From Morinoia aosen (Eukaryota > Arthropoda > Malacostraca > Amphipoda > Talitridae): a DNA stretch of 64,000 nucleotides. Under the pieces are notes generated by a model, which saw nothing but the letters and a program-made list of their open reading frames with translations, was not told the origin of the DNA and searched no databases. Shown here in pieces: positions 11,816 through 22,861 of the stretch. The stretch's first letter is position 1, and each line of letters starts with the position of its first letter. The stretch covers positions 36,310,964-36,374,963 of the forward strand of contig CM059556.1 in NCBI GenBank assembly GCA_030386875.1, given 5' to 3'. Position numbers and translations under genes: made by a program.

Positions 11816-12059
11816 TATAACTCCGTCATGAATAATAAAGAGCTGTTTCATATTTCATCTGAGATTTTCCTTATTTCAATACATATTTAAATTGCTTTCT
11901 GAATACCAAATAAGGGAAAACCTTGTACCTAATTCATTGGGACAAAATATTTATTTTTTATATTTTTGATATTCTAAACACGTAGCTGAATATTCCAAGT
12001 AAAAATTAAATGACATCTAAAGTGCGCGTTCCGCTTAAAAGATTTGAAAGATTTTTTCT

Positions 12060-12240
12060 ACAACAAGCCTGTGTATTCTTACAAGTAAGACAGTAAACGT
12101 GTTGTGAGTAAGACATTTTTAAAAGTAAGATAGTAAAATTGATACATATTAGGCATTGTTACAAGTAAGAGAGTAAACTTGTTGCAAGTAAGACATTGTT
12201 ACAAGCATGAACCTTGTTACGAGCAAGGCAATAAACCTAA
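12060..12240. repeat. Degenerate AAGTAAGACA-type repeat
   Basis: The words AAGTAAGAC/AAGTAAGAG, AGTAAAC and GTTRCAAG recur six or more times at irregular 18-38-bp spacing. It looks like a decayed minisatellite; the period cannot be fixed by eye. Confidence 0.55.
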
Positions 12241-12474
12241 TAACAGATCGTACAATGAAACCACTATTTGACCACGTACCTTCTACAAGTGCATGCTTTT
12301 ATAATTACTGCACATCCTTTTTTTGTGTGTTCGCGTATACGTCACTCATGACGCCGAAATTTATAAATGGATGAAAAGTACCGGGAAAATATTTTTCGAT
12401 CTTTTTTACACGCATGGACGTTCAAATAAAATTATTTTTACTCCCACGAAAATTTTGCTCTCAATGACATTAAA

Positions 12475-13585
12475 TACGCAAGGGCATTTCACACACAAGG
12501 ACAATGAGTATACATGGACATTCCGCACACAAGGACAACAAATATATAAAGGTATTTTACAAACATGCAAGGATATTTTACATCTACGCAAGGATATTTT
12601 ACATCTACGCAAGGGTATTTTACAAACATGCAAGGATATTTTACATCTACGCAAGGATATTTTACATCTACGCAAGGATATTTTACAAATATTCAGGGAT
12701 ATTTTACATCTACGCAAAGATATTTTACATCTACGCAAGGATATTTTACATCTACGCAAGGATATTTTACATCTACGCAAGGATATTTTACATCTACTCA
12801 AGGATATTTTACATCTACGCAAGGATATTTTAGATCTACGCAAGGATATTTTACAAATATTGAGGGATATTTTACATCTACGCAAGGATATTTTACATCT
12901 ACGCAAGGATATTTTACATCTATGCAAGGATATTTTACATCTACGCAAGGATATTTTACATCTACTCAAGGATATTTTACATCTACGCAAGGAAGTTTTA
13001 CATCTACGCAAGGATATTTTACAAATATTCAGGGATATTTTACATCTACGCAAGGATATTTTACATCTACGCAAGGATATTTTACATCTACGCAAGGATA
13101 TTTTACATCTACTCAAGGATATTTTACATCTACGCAATGATATTTTACATCTACGCAAGGATATTTTACATCTACGCAAGGATATTTTACATCTACGCAA
13201 GGATATTTTACAAATATTCAGGGATATTTTATATCTACGCAAAGATATTTTACAAAGATGCAGGGATATTTTACAAATATTCAGGGATATTTTATATCTA
13301 CGCAAAGATATTTTACATCTACGCAAGGATATTTTACATCTACGCAAGAATATTTTACATCTACTCAAGGATATTTTACATCTACGCAAGGATATTTTAC
13401 ATCTACGCATGGATATTTTATATCTACGCAAGGATATTTTACATCTACGCAAGGATATTTTACAAATATTCAGGGATATTTTATATCTACGCAAAGATAT
13501 TTTACAAAGATGCAGGGATATTTTACAAATATTCAGGGATATTTTATATCTACGCAAAGATATTTTACAAAGATGCAGGGACATC
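12475..13585. repeat. 21-bp minisatellite, ~50 units
   Basis: The unit is CAAGGATATTTTACATCTAC plus G. A second unit type has TTTACAAATATTCAGGGATA, and a third carries ACAAAGATGCAGG. These recur in the same order near 13210-13290, 13460-13530 and 13520-13585, showing block duplication. The left edge (12475-12560) holds diverged units such as CATTTCACACACAAGGACAA. Because 21 is a multiple of three, a plus-strand frame of 424 codons and a minus-strand frame of 393 codons stay open. The plus frame begins with about 60 non-repeat codons at 12323 but has no recognisable domain, so it is treated as repeat-derived. Confidence 0.95.
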
Positions 13586-14439
13586 ACGATAAAATAACGT
13601 AAAATGTTTTATCCTTGAGTCTAGAGCCAATACTTCGTAAATTTTAATGCCATCTAATTAATTTCCGAGGATCATTTTCCCTTAACTGCGCAAATAAACA
13701 ACAGCGACATCAGAGCGCTAATTTTTAGCGCTAATCAACGCCAAGCAACAAGGCTGCTTGCGGGCAGCAAATATTTTTGTATTATTTAAATGTCGCAAGA
13801 TTTAACCGCCTTAAACATTTACTCTAATTTCGTTGCGGAAAAGAATTTAATAAATATTTGAGCTGAAATGTGTTAAATACCTAATCTTGACTCCAGGGAA
13901 AATTAGCCAGCTTAAGTTTTCAGATATTTTTGAATGAGGATGACGCACTGGTGATGTTTTTACTGAGTTATAAGTCTATTTTTTCGTTTGCTAGAAAAAA
14001 CTGAGGTAATAGCTCGACAAATTCAGACTGTTTTTCTTTGCTTTTGCTTTTAAAATCGATTCATTTGTCAGAATATTGTAGTTGAGTAGGCTACTTCAAT
14101 AACGAGCTATGAAAACTATTTCTTCTGGAAAATAAATTAATGCTCACCGCAGGGTGAAAGGAAACATTGAAGAATTTTTCATATAAAGCTAAGTCTGTTG
14201 TTGGAATACTCCCGTGATTTCTTGTTCATAAAAATCAGCTTCCTCATTGCAACTGAAATAAAGTCTCACATTATTTTTGCTGCTCTGAAGTTCCTTGTCG
14301 CACTATCATTTTAGTGCCTATTATTTTTTATTTTTTTTTTAAATCGCACTATAATGTTCGTAGCCTGAAGCTGCTTGTCATTTTGCTGTACTCTGTTTCA
14401 CCTAATAATAGTGTAGGCTAAAAAGACAATATAAAGCAA
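13586..14439. other. Unique AT-rich spacer with a small perfect hairpin
   Basis: At 13714-13732 AGCGCTAA and TTAGCGCT form a perfect 8-bp stem around a three-base loop. Nothing else was recognised. Confidence 0.5.
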
Positions 14440-14690
14440 AAAGTAAGGTAAATTTCAGGAGTAAATACCGTAGATTAAAAGTTATTTTCGTCACCTATGG
14501 CATCTCATTCGAACCATTGGTTAGCCAAGAGTAAGTTAAATTTCAGGTCTAAATACCGTAGATTAAGTGCTATTTTCGTCACCCATGGCATCTCATTCGA
14601 ACCATTGGTTAGCCAAGAGTAAGTTGAATTTCAGGTGTAAATACCGTAGATTAAGTTTCATTTTTGTCATTCATGGCATCTCCAAAAAAA
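14440..14690. repeat. 88-bp tandem repeat, ~3 copies
   Basis: AGTAAGKTRAATTTCAGG starts copies at about 14442, 14530 and 14618. Each contains AAATACCGTAGATTAA and ATGGCATCTC. The third copy is truncated, and a weak fourth edge (CGGGAGTAAATA) follows near 14720. Confidence 0.92.
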
Positions 14691-14974
14691 AATTAGTCGA
14701 CAACTGTTTAAAGTGAAACTTCGGGAGTAAATAAAACTCTTCTTCTATTCAAGCTGAAACACATACAAATCCACCAATGTATCATGACTTATTTATGTTT
14801 CGGGAATCAATAGACGCCAAATCAGAAAAGTTATTTTGAACGATCTGAATTTTCTTGTATTTAAACGCAATCGAATGTAGGTCGTGTGAACGATATTAAA
14901 ATTTGTATTAAAAACATCCACACAAAATTTCGAGGCACAATGCAAAGTGTGCAAATCCGTTCCTCAAAAATACA

Positions 14975-15046
14975 GGGCGCAGCAGTCAACCCTGCATTTT
15001 CGAGAAGGCTGTGGAAGCCAAAAATACAGGATTCACTGCTGCTCCC
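14975..15046. repeat. 72-bp imperfect hairpin
   Basis: GGGCGCAGCAGTCAACCCTG on the left is largely complementary to the right end, which finishes ACTGCTGCTCCC. The pairing continues through CTGCATTTT/AAAATACAG words to a centre near 15010. It may be a MITE remnant. Confidence 0.6.
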
Positions 15047-15119
15047 TCTAGAATTCCTAGGCTAAAAGTACATTTGAACACGTTTAAATGCAGTGTGGTA
15101 ATTATTTAGATTCTCACAC

Positions 15120-15290
15120 CAGCTGTTTCAATGACTCATTTTAAAGCGACGTAGAGTAATTTTTTCAGCCCCAGAAACAAAAATCGACACAAATTTTCTC
15201 GCTAGCCGTTTCAATGAGTCATTGTAAAGCTGAAGTATTTTTTTGAACCCAGAATCATAAATGGACATCCCAGTACTTGTGCATTCCTCC
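15120..15290. repeat. ~83-bp tandem duplication, 2 copies
   Basis: GCTGTTTCAATGACTCATT at 15122 is repeated as GCCGTTTCAATGAGTCATT at 15205. Similar downstream words (TAAAGCKRMGTA, then CCCAGAAWCA) keep the same order. Confidence 0.7.
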
Positions 15291-15659
15291 ACGTATGTTG
15301 TTAAATTCACGAATGTTTGGCACTATGAAACGTTTACAAACTTTATTTCTGCCCCGTTGAAATAAAATGGCAGACGCGTTTTCAAGTATTCTCTCGTTGT
15401 CATCTTTAAATTTACGCTCACATCTGTAAAAGCGGGATTACGTTAGTATATTTGCGTAACACAAGCAGTAAAAGGAATTGTCTCAGCTCTTGAACTAATC
15501 TAGCTCTTATGCTGTTTATAAGCTCTCAAATATAACTTAGGAAATTGTTTAGGTCACGACAGACCGTACATCTCAGGGAATACAAATATTGTATTTTATG
15601 GAAATTAGCGCTTCCACTGGGTAAATGTGAGGTTCCGAGGTGGGAGTTAGGTAGGCCTT
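15291..15659. other. Unique spacer
   Basis: Nothing recognisable was seen. Confidence 0.45.
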
Positions 15660-15945
15660 CCTTTTTTTGTAATAAAATATTTTATTTCTTTTCTTAGGGA
15701 ATGTCTTTTTCGGTTCACTGCTGTCCTGTTTTACAGTGCCTCTATCTTACCTCTTTAACTTGTATCTTGTTTCTCAACCTCCCTTCACACCATAATGCTT
15801 CTATGGGAATAGGTCATGTGGGGGAAATACACCTCGTGCATAGATTCTGAGTTCCCTTAACTCCACACTAAATGCTGTTTTTATCTTTCCTCTCTTTTAA
15901 CATCTTTGTTGCGGTAAAAAGGCTGAAACAAACATGAGCAATACA
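15660..15945 (+). repeat. Dispersed repeat, copy 1 (partner inverted at 40915-41205)
   Basis: TCACTGCTGTCCTGTTTTAC, ATCTTGTTTCTCAACC, ATAGATTCTGAGTTCCCTT and ACTCCACACTAAATG occur here in the same order and spacing as in the reverse complement of 40915-41205. Homology continues on both sides (a TTTCTTTTCTTAGGGAA edge and a GCGGTAAAAAGGCTGAAACA edge). No long frame is conserved between the copies, so this is probably a non-coding transposon fragment of unknown class. Confidence 0.6.
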
Positions 15946-16745
15946 ACAGACCGCGACTCCATCGGTCAGAATACTACAGCATCACTCCTATAAAGAGAAA
16001 ATAAAGTTGCTGTCGAACCGTCTGCTGCCCAAAACGCATTTCAAAATGATCAGAATCTATTTTTAAGCTCAACTAACCCTTCACAGCCTAGTCAGTTTTC
16101 CTGCTTTCCTAATTACGCTGATAGCAGTCTATCGTTCAGCATTAATATGTTCAGCAGTCTGACATCGCATAATTTGCGAATCCAAGATGTACGAGTGAAT
16201 TAGTCTTACTGCAGCAATGAAATTAAGCTCTGCCCCGCGTTTACGGAGTGCTCGAGACACTGCAGGCTCTTCATCAGGCGAGCTCCTGAATCTGAATCTG
16301 AATTTACGTCCCTGAAGAACCTTCAGAAAATTTCTTATCTGAGAAGCAGCCCGGCGAGACAGCAGCTTGTCTGGCGCGGCAGTGGAAGGAAGCGCGAGGT
16401 AAATGTTCATATTTTCCCAGGGAAGATTAAGAGAGCTGGCCTACACCGTGACGGGTCTGATGGATGCTTCTACTTAGCTGTAATTGCACTAGTGGAAATT
16501 TCTGCTCCCTGCAGCACCGTAGAAACAAGGTTAAGCCTTGCCCTCTAACATAACCTCTGCAGTTCGCTGTTATTTTCCCTGCATGTTGAATGGGTTCAAA
16601 GACATTCTCTTTTTGCGCTTGATTCATTCGCATAGCTATTTTTGAACTTTTGCAGAGCAAATTGATATTATGAGGCTGCTCGGATAACAGTCATCAACAA
16701 CTGCACAATTGATTTCACGAGTATAATTCAGACAGAATTTAAATT
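15946..16745. other. Unique sequence, partly GC-richer
   Basis: Apart from the weak frame at 16129-16410, listed separately, nothing was recognised. Confidence 0.45.
16129..16410 (-). other. Unassigned 93-codon ATG frame
   Basis: This frame starts at an ATG and lies in non-repetitive, somewhat GC-richer DNA. The product would have a basic middle (repeated Arg-Phe) and no signal peptide, membrane segment or motif I recognise. It could be chance, an exon fragment or a decayed transposon piece. I cannot assign a function. Confidence 0.12.
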
Positions 16746-17271
16746 AAGTGAAGCCGAGTATCGGACAGTCCATGGCTGAGTGTGGACGGGCATCGGACAG
16801 TGCATGGCTGAGTGTGGCCGAGCATGACAGTCCATGGCTGAGTGTGGCCGGGCATCGGAGAGTCCATGGCTGAGTGTGACCGAGCATCGGACAGTCCATG
16901 GCTGAGTGTGGCCGGGCATTGGACGGTCCATGGCTGAGTGTGGCCGAGCATTGGACAGTCCATGGCTGAGTGTGGCCGGGCATTGGACGGTCCATGGCTG
17001 AGTGTGGCCGAGCATCGGACAGTCCATGGCTGAGTGTGGCCGGGCATTGGACGGTCCATGGCTGAGTGTGGCCGGGCATTGGACAGTCCATGGCTGAGTG
17101 TGGCTGGGCATTGGACAGTCCATGGCTGAGTGTGGCCGGGCATTGGACGGTCCATGGCTGAGTGTGGCCGGGCATTGGACGGTCCATGGCTGAGTGTGGC
17201 CGGGCATCGGACAGTCCATGGCTGAGTGTGGCCGGGCATTGGACGGTCCATGGCTGAGTGTGGCCGGGCAT
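16746..17271. repeat. 32-bp GC-rich minisatellite, ~16 units
   Basis: The unit contains GTCCATGGCTGAGTGTGGCC, with the remainder GGGCATTGGACR. Nearly every unit keeps the CCATGG palindrome. One unit near 16815-16838 lacks three bases (GAGCATGACAG), and its deletion shifts the register. Minus-strand frames of 163-193 codons are open in all three frames and rotate with the 32-bp period, so they are not coding evidence. Confidence 0.95.
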
Positions 17272-18229
17272 CAAGCGTGAGGACACAAACACAAGCACAT
17301 ACAATGTAGGTTTGTGGCATCCAGAAGTGTATTAGCTCAATTTTATCACATCAAGATTGAATGAATGAAAAATTTTTGCTGTGCATCAATATCTGGATAT
17401 AAAGATGGAAATCTTGCTCGTTGCCCTTGTAAGTTGTGTAACAATTCCACTTAGCAAAGCTTTTTCGAAGATAAAAACGTTCTCAAAATCTACAATGATG
17501 ATGGAGTTGAAATTTGAATGAAATTTTTTCTCTAAAGGAGAGGTATATTTTCAAACCCTACATTGCACATTAGGTTAAAGATTTTCAAGTATTTCGAAGT
17601 GATGTTCGAAAAGTTTTCCCAATGCTCCAAAGTCAATTTGCAAATTTTGATATTCATTTTCGTTCAGTTACAGTGTGTCAAAATTGCCATCAAAGAGGTT
17701 ACATGCACACCATGACTTAACTCAATGAAAGAATCATCTTCAGAACAAAGGAAGCTAATATTTTCCGCCATTTTTTGGTACTCGTCCGCACGTTATACAA
17801 AAATTGACGATCTCGTTCCTCTGTGAAATTGAACTTGATTTAATCTCGAAACTGTTAGAGTTTTTCTGACTTTCTGTAACTTTCAAAAGTGAAAAATCCG
17901 TCGTCGCAAGAAATGTAAGACATTTTTCTTCCATACAGAAGTGAGAAAGAAAAAGTCTGGTTCTCGCTTCATATTCAGAAAAAAGCGAAACTTCGGCCAT
18001 GAAAAGAGCAAGAGCTGTGAAGGAAGCTCTGACAAATTTCCAATGCGGTCCATTTTTTAAACTTAGACTTGTTCTCGATCTCCTCTAACAAATTCTTTTT
18101 ATCTACAAAATAGTAACAGCCGCACACAGGCCACAAATGATAATTTTATATCTGCAAATCATCAGCATATTGAGGCAGGAATAAAAAGAGCATTAACACA
18201 AACTTATTTATAAACGTTCCCCTGTCGCT
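17272..18229. other. Unique AT-rich spacer
   Basis: No repeat or gene seen. The minus-strand 81-codon frame at 17755-18000 has no recognisable feature. Confidence 0.45.
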
Positions 18230-18640
18230 GTCGCTTTCATTGGGTTACCTTCCCTTGACCTGAGTGCTACCAGCTTCGTTGCAGCGAAGTTGTAACTCCG
18301 ACTGTGGCAGCTGCTATTCGTTTATTCATTCGCCATGATTTGAGTCTGCAGCAAACATGAACAGAGAACAACCTCGGACGAAATTCATGCGTGAGTTCCC
18401 GTTGTCATAAAATTGTTCCCATTTGGGGTCTGTAAATTGTGCGGAGGTGAGCATCAGCAACACAATGAATAGAGTCGTTCTCGGCTCCTGCTGTTCAATG
18501 GCCCGAGGAGCCCTTGGCGAACTGGGCGAGAATTAGAAAGAGGCCTTGTCTGCTCCGGCACTGCAGTGGTCCAGAGTTTATGACTCGGGTTTTGCGTACA
18601 CGTCGTGCCTAATTCCTGGCCAGGGAAATGTGCTGGAAAT
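18230..18640. other. GC-richer single-copy island
   Basis: This stretch is markedly less AT-rich than its surroundings and is free of repeats. It contains CCCGAGGAGCCC and CTCCGGCACTGCAGTGG-type words but no long frame and no splice-bounded exon I can defend. It could be a conserved non-coding or untranslated segment. Confidence 0.3.
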
Positions 18641-18659
18641 TTCTGAACACTATTCTGAA

Positions 18660-19095
18660 GTAATAAACTTTACAGTGATGTGATGTGCAATGTGTCATCT
18701 GAAATTATGTTGTTTACACTGTTTTCCGTCGTCCAAATGCGCATGATATTTTTGAACGCTCTTCTGTATGAATAATTTCTACGGTGATGTGATGTGCAAT
18801 GTGACATCTACAATTACCGTGTTAACACTGTTTTCTTTTTTTCAAAGTATCATCTGAAATTACGGTGTGTTCACTATTTTCCAGCACCTAAAGTATCTTC
18901 TGAAATTACAGTGTGTACACTTTTTTCCTTCGTCCAAATGCGCAAGGAATTTCTGAACATTATATACTGTACGATAAAAATTTACAGTGAAACGATGTCC
19001 AAAGTATCATCTAAAATTATCGTGTTGAAACTATATTTCTTCGTCCAAATGCGGAAGGAATTTCACCACTCTACATGAAACCTACAGTGATATGA
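18660..19095. repeat. Degenerate ~100-108-bp tandem repeat, ~4 copies with ~45-bp sub-units
   Basis: ACAGTGATGTGATGTGCAAT-like words occur at about 18673, 18781, 18984 and 19084. Each is followed by a CATCTGAAATTAC word and TTCGTCCAAATGCG. Between the second and third markers the CATCTGAAATTACGGTGT sub-unit is itself repeated three times. Confidence 0.8.
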
Positions 19096-20150
19096 TGAAC
19101 TCGTTACTGCATGACGTCTGCCTTCTATTTCAGTGACGGTATTTTGGTAGTTTCCGCGTTCCGATGTATTTAATCTGTATATTTCAATTTATTGAAAACA
19201 TCCGCTTCTCATGAGAAAAATAATTTCAAGACGGTTTGGAAAATGTCTGTTCGTGATGCAATAGCAGCCGTAGTTTGATGCAAAAATTTCACTTTATTTT
19301 ATACACAAATCCGATTTGGTGTTGTATATTCTATCATATCGATAAATATAATTTATATGGGTAAGTTTCATTGATAAAAATTTATAAATCCAAGAAGATA
19401 TTTTCATTTTTTCTCTCACACGAGTTCGTTTTTGTCATTTATCACTTCCGGTTGATGGTAATATCGTCTTAGTAACGTTGGCCAGTAAATCCAATGCCAG
19501 TAATAAACAATTTAAATAGGCCAATTGTTTCATTCAATCGAGTTAAGATCCTGGTAATTATTAAAAACTCTTTAGGAATTGATACGTGCGTGTAAGAGAA
19601 GCGTACGCTGCGCATTTTTAAAATAAACCTGAACCAATTTACAATAAACTCGTAGTGGCAAACCCAAAGAGGATTCATTATACATTTAAAATCTAGCATT
19701 TAGACCAAAACTATGAAAAAATTTTATTTAAATAATTTGCAGTGAGAATTTACAGTCAAATTGACTTCATATTCTTTATATAATTAAATTTCATAATTTA
19801 TATTGTCTCATAATATAAAGATTTATCATTTACACCCTTTTTTACACCTCACACGCGGAATAACTTAATTTTTTCCTAAATTATTCACAATTTGCTAGCT
19901 TCTCAACTGATTTTTTATTTATTGATGAATTTTTTTCTAGTTTATCTAATGTTTCAATGTGCTTCTGAACAAACTTGTAATAACTAATGTCCGAATGTGA
20001 CATTTTAAAGATTTCCTCAGAAGTAAAGCTTTCCACCGCAAACTAGCTACCGAGAGCAAAAGTTTTTTATGCTTTCAAAATAGAACTGTCAGCTAACAAG
20101 TGCGTTAACAGATGGTGTGTCAGGAACATCCAGGGTACGGAACAACCAGA
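19096..20150. other. Unique very AT-rich spacer
   Basis: No gene, repeat or RNA feature was recognised. Confidence 0.5.
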
Positions 20151-20477
20151 ATTTTATTCAAGGGCATGATTTACGCTTCCGAATGTCCAACCTTAAATTT
20201 TTGAAAGACTTTCCAACCCTAATTCTTTTAATTTTATTCAAGGGCTATGATTCACGCTTCCGAATGTCCAACCTTAAATTTTTTTATTTTATTCAAGGGC
20301 AATGATTTACGCTTCCGATGTCCACCCTTAATTCTTTTAATTTATTCAAGGGCCATGATTCACGCTTCCGAATGTCCAACCTTAAATTTTTGAAAGACTT
20401 TCCAACCCTAATTTTTTTAATTTTATTCAAGGGCTATGATTCACGCTTCCGAATGTCCAACCTTAAATTTTTGAAAG
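20151..20477. repeat. Tandem repeat, 5 copies of alternating ~80 and ~54 bp
   Basis: TTTTATTCAAGGGC begins copies at about 20152, 20231, 20286, 20340 and 20421. Each has TTCACGCTTCCGAATGTCCA and CCTTAAATTTTT. Long units add GAAAGACTTTCCAACCCTAA and short units lack it, so the array mixes a full unit with an internally deleted one. Confidence 0.93.
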
Positions 20478-21779
20478 ACCAGCTGCAGCTTCATGCTAAG
20501 ATGGCAAAAATTCCACTGCGCCAACTTGACAGCGTCCAACTCACCCAAGCCCTCACAACTCCCACTATATCAGACTCCATCTTCCAGGGAATTGAAAAAT
20601 GCGCAACTGCTAGTTTTGGATTCATAAGCTGTTGCCATTTCAAACTCGCCGCCTCCCAATGCATGATCTTTTTCTAGGCGGCCGTGCTGTCTTCATGGTA
20701 AAACTAATACTTTTACGCTGCCAAACATGGAAAAGTATTTTTTAAGGTAGGCTAAAATTAGAAAAATTATACACGATTAGAATGTCAATTTAAATCAGTA
20801 GTCATTTAAATATGTATTTAGAGCGCGTATAATTTTTTGAAAATTCTTCTGTGTTTACGATTAGGTGATATTGAAATGATTATCAATCATTCTGAGTAAA
20901 CTCCCTTAAAAACATAAATTTCAAGCATCTATCCTAATAATGCCCGTTGTGTGTTTATTTATATCTCTGTATGGTGTCCGCTTCTTAAGAAACATAGGAT
21001 GTCTGAGTTTGCGGTCTCATGGATACCGAATTCCTCAGTATAACATCAAAAGATGGCCTTTACATGCATTGATATATTTGACACTTAATCAGGATAGGTT
21101 CGTTTAGTTAAATTAGTATAGGATAGGTTAGCATATGTTAGGTAATATTGACAGAATTTTTACGCGGGTCTACCTACGAATTTCCACGGGTCCGAAGAAT
21201 TTTCAGGGGTCCTGCTTCTACATAAAAATACTCATTGATTATTTGTTTAGAGTCCGCTGCTTTCAGTTCTGTCATTCTCATAAAGATAGCCATAGTGACC
21301 GTATCTGTGATACGAGTTTCACCAGTGAGCAAGTACAATAATATTCTTTATCACAGGTACTGTTAGCATGGATATATTTGTTAGTCATCCACGTCTGGAA
21401 GTTTGTTCAAAAAAGGAATTAAATCCCGCCATTTTTATCGGGCCGTGCACACTAGTTAAATAATAATGAGGTATCCAGTTTACAGGGTGGGAGAAGAGAT
21501 GAGCAGACTAAACATGCAAGTAAACAATGACCTACCAACTATGCACATTATCCAATATTTATTCTTCACACGTACCTAGCGAACTACGTGTAATTGAAAA
21601 AGGATACTTACAGGCAAATTAGCAGGCGTTGTCCCCTTTTATTACAGACCTGCCTTGGTAGTTTGCCGTTTTTTCGCAGCTATTCGCATGTTTCTGCACA
21701 CATCCTATGACAGATAAGTAATCGTCTATTGCAACCCTCGAGCTGTGAAAACCTTCAAGTCTTAATTTAAATTCTTCTC
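20478..21779. other. Unique spacer
   Basis: The 119-codon frame at 20318-20677 begins inside the array and continues for about 65 codons of unique sequence without a recognisable motif. Nothing else was seen. Confidence 0.4.
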
Positions 21780-21960
21780 GGTTTATGGATAACTGTTGTA
21801 ACACAAATGTGTATAGTGTGAACACTGTTTTTCTTTGACAAAATACATCACCTAAACTTACGACGAAAACATTGTTTTCCTTCGTCCAAAGCAAGCATCA
21901 TCTGAAATTACCGTTTAGACCTTGCTTTTGTTCGACCAGAGCATCATCTAACATTAATAC
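21780..21960 (+). repeat. Outlying copy of the 18660-19095 repeat family
   Basis: ACACTGTTTTTCTTTGACAA, TTTTCCTTCGTCCAAA and CATCATCTGAAATTACCG recur here in the same order as in the 18660-19095 array about 3 kb away. This shows either a separated remnant of one array or a dispersed element. Confidence 0.6.
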
Positions 21961-22264
21961 AGCACTAATGCCTTCGTCGAACGTGCCAAATTCCCATATT
22001 TGTTCTAAAGCTGCATTACCATTCCAGGTTCCATTACAAGGTTCCCATTGGAGAAGCCGTTATCGAACATCGTCGCATTGGAGCGGCGTCGCAATTTTGA
22101 CTTTCGCCAAGACTTGTCACCAAGGAAGGCCATTTGCATGCGTAAGTTAACGAGATGTCGACAGACAAATTGCCGAGCTCGCTAAGCACCAATTGCCTCT
22201 GGCAGTTAGTTCGAGTGGCCTGTGCTCGAAGAAGAACAATCAAATGAAGTTCTCTTGAGGATTA

Positions 22265-22640
22265 TCTCGGGTGGTCGCAATTCATCGCTACGAGGAGGGC
22301 TCGATTGTAAGACAGGGTCAAAGGAACCTCTAATTGAGTGTTAGAAGTCAATTTAGACAAAGAAGAACGTATTTCATCATTACGAAAATTGTTCGATTGA
22401 AAAAGACGGTCAAAGGAACCTCTATTTGCGTGTTAGAAGACGGTATAAGCGAATAGAAATTCACTCATTTCATCATTACGAGAGAGGTTCGAATGCAAGA
22501 CAGAGTCGAAAGAACTACAATTCGAGTGTTAGAAGTCAGTATAAACGAACAAAAACGCAGTTCATCATTGCAAAATTCGTTCGTTTACAGTAAACGATAA
22601 AAAAACTCTATTTGAATGTTAAAGGATAATTCAAAGATAG
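22265..22640. repeat. Degenerate ~92-bp tandem repeat, ~4 copies
   Basis: CAAAGGAACCTCTAATTGAG and its variants recur at about 22319, 22411, 22507 and 22595, each with GTGTTAGAAG and TTCATCATTACGA. Divergence is substantial. Confidence 0.8.
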
Positions 22641-22861
22641 AAAAAAGCAATAATAATTGCACTTTAAATTGTGTAATCAAGAGCATGCCTGCAATTATCT
22701 TTTCATTTGATTAACCTTGATAAATTTTGATAATAATGCATTTTTATTTTCGTGTACAATATATTGGTTAAGATATCGTCAAATACAGAATAAGACTTTG
22801 AAGTCGATAAGAAACAGGCTAAAAACTAATCAAACCAGACACTTTCTTGTGCCGTTAATTT

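Noticed and set aside
12406-13587. 393-codon minus-strand frame rich in Cys, Arg and Ile
   Set aside because: It is the antisense of the 21-bp array. Both strands are open because of unit composition, so there is no coding evidence.
15680-15705. Splice-acceptor-like TTTCTTTTCTTAGGG
   Set aside because: It is a polypyrimidine tract followed by AG, but no open exon follows and the segment belongs to a dispersed repeat.
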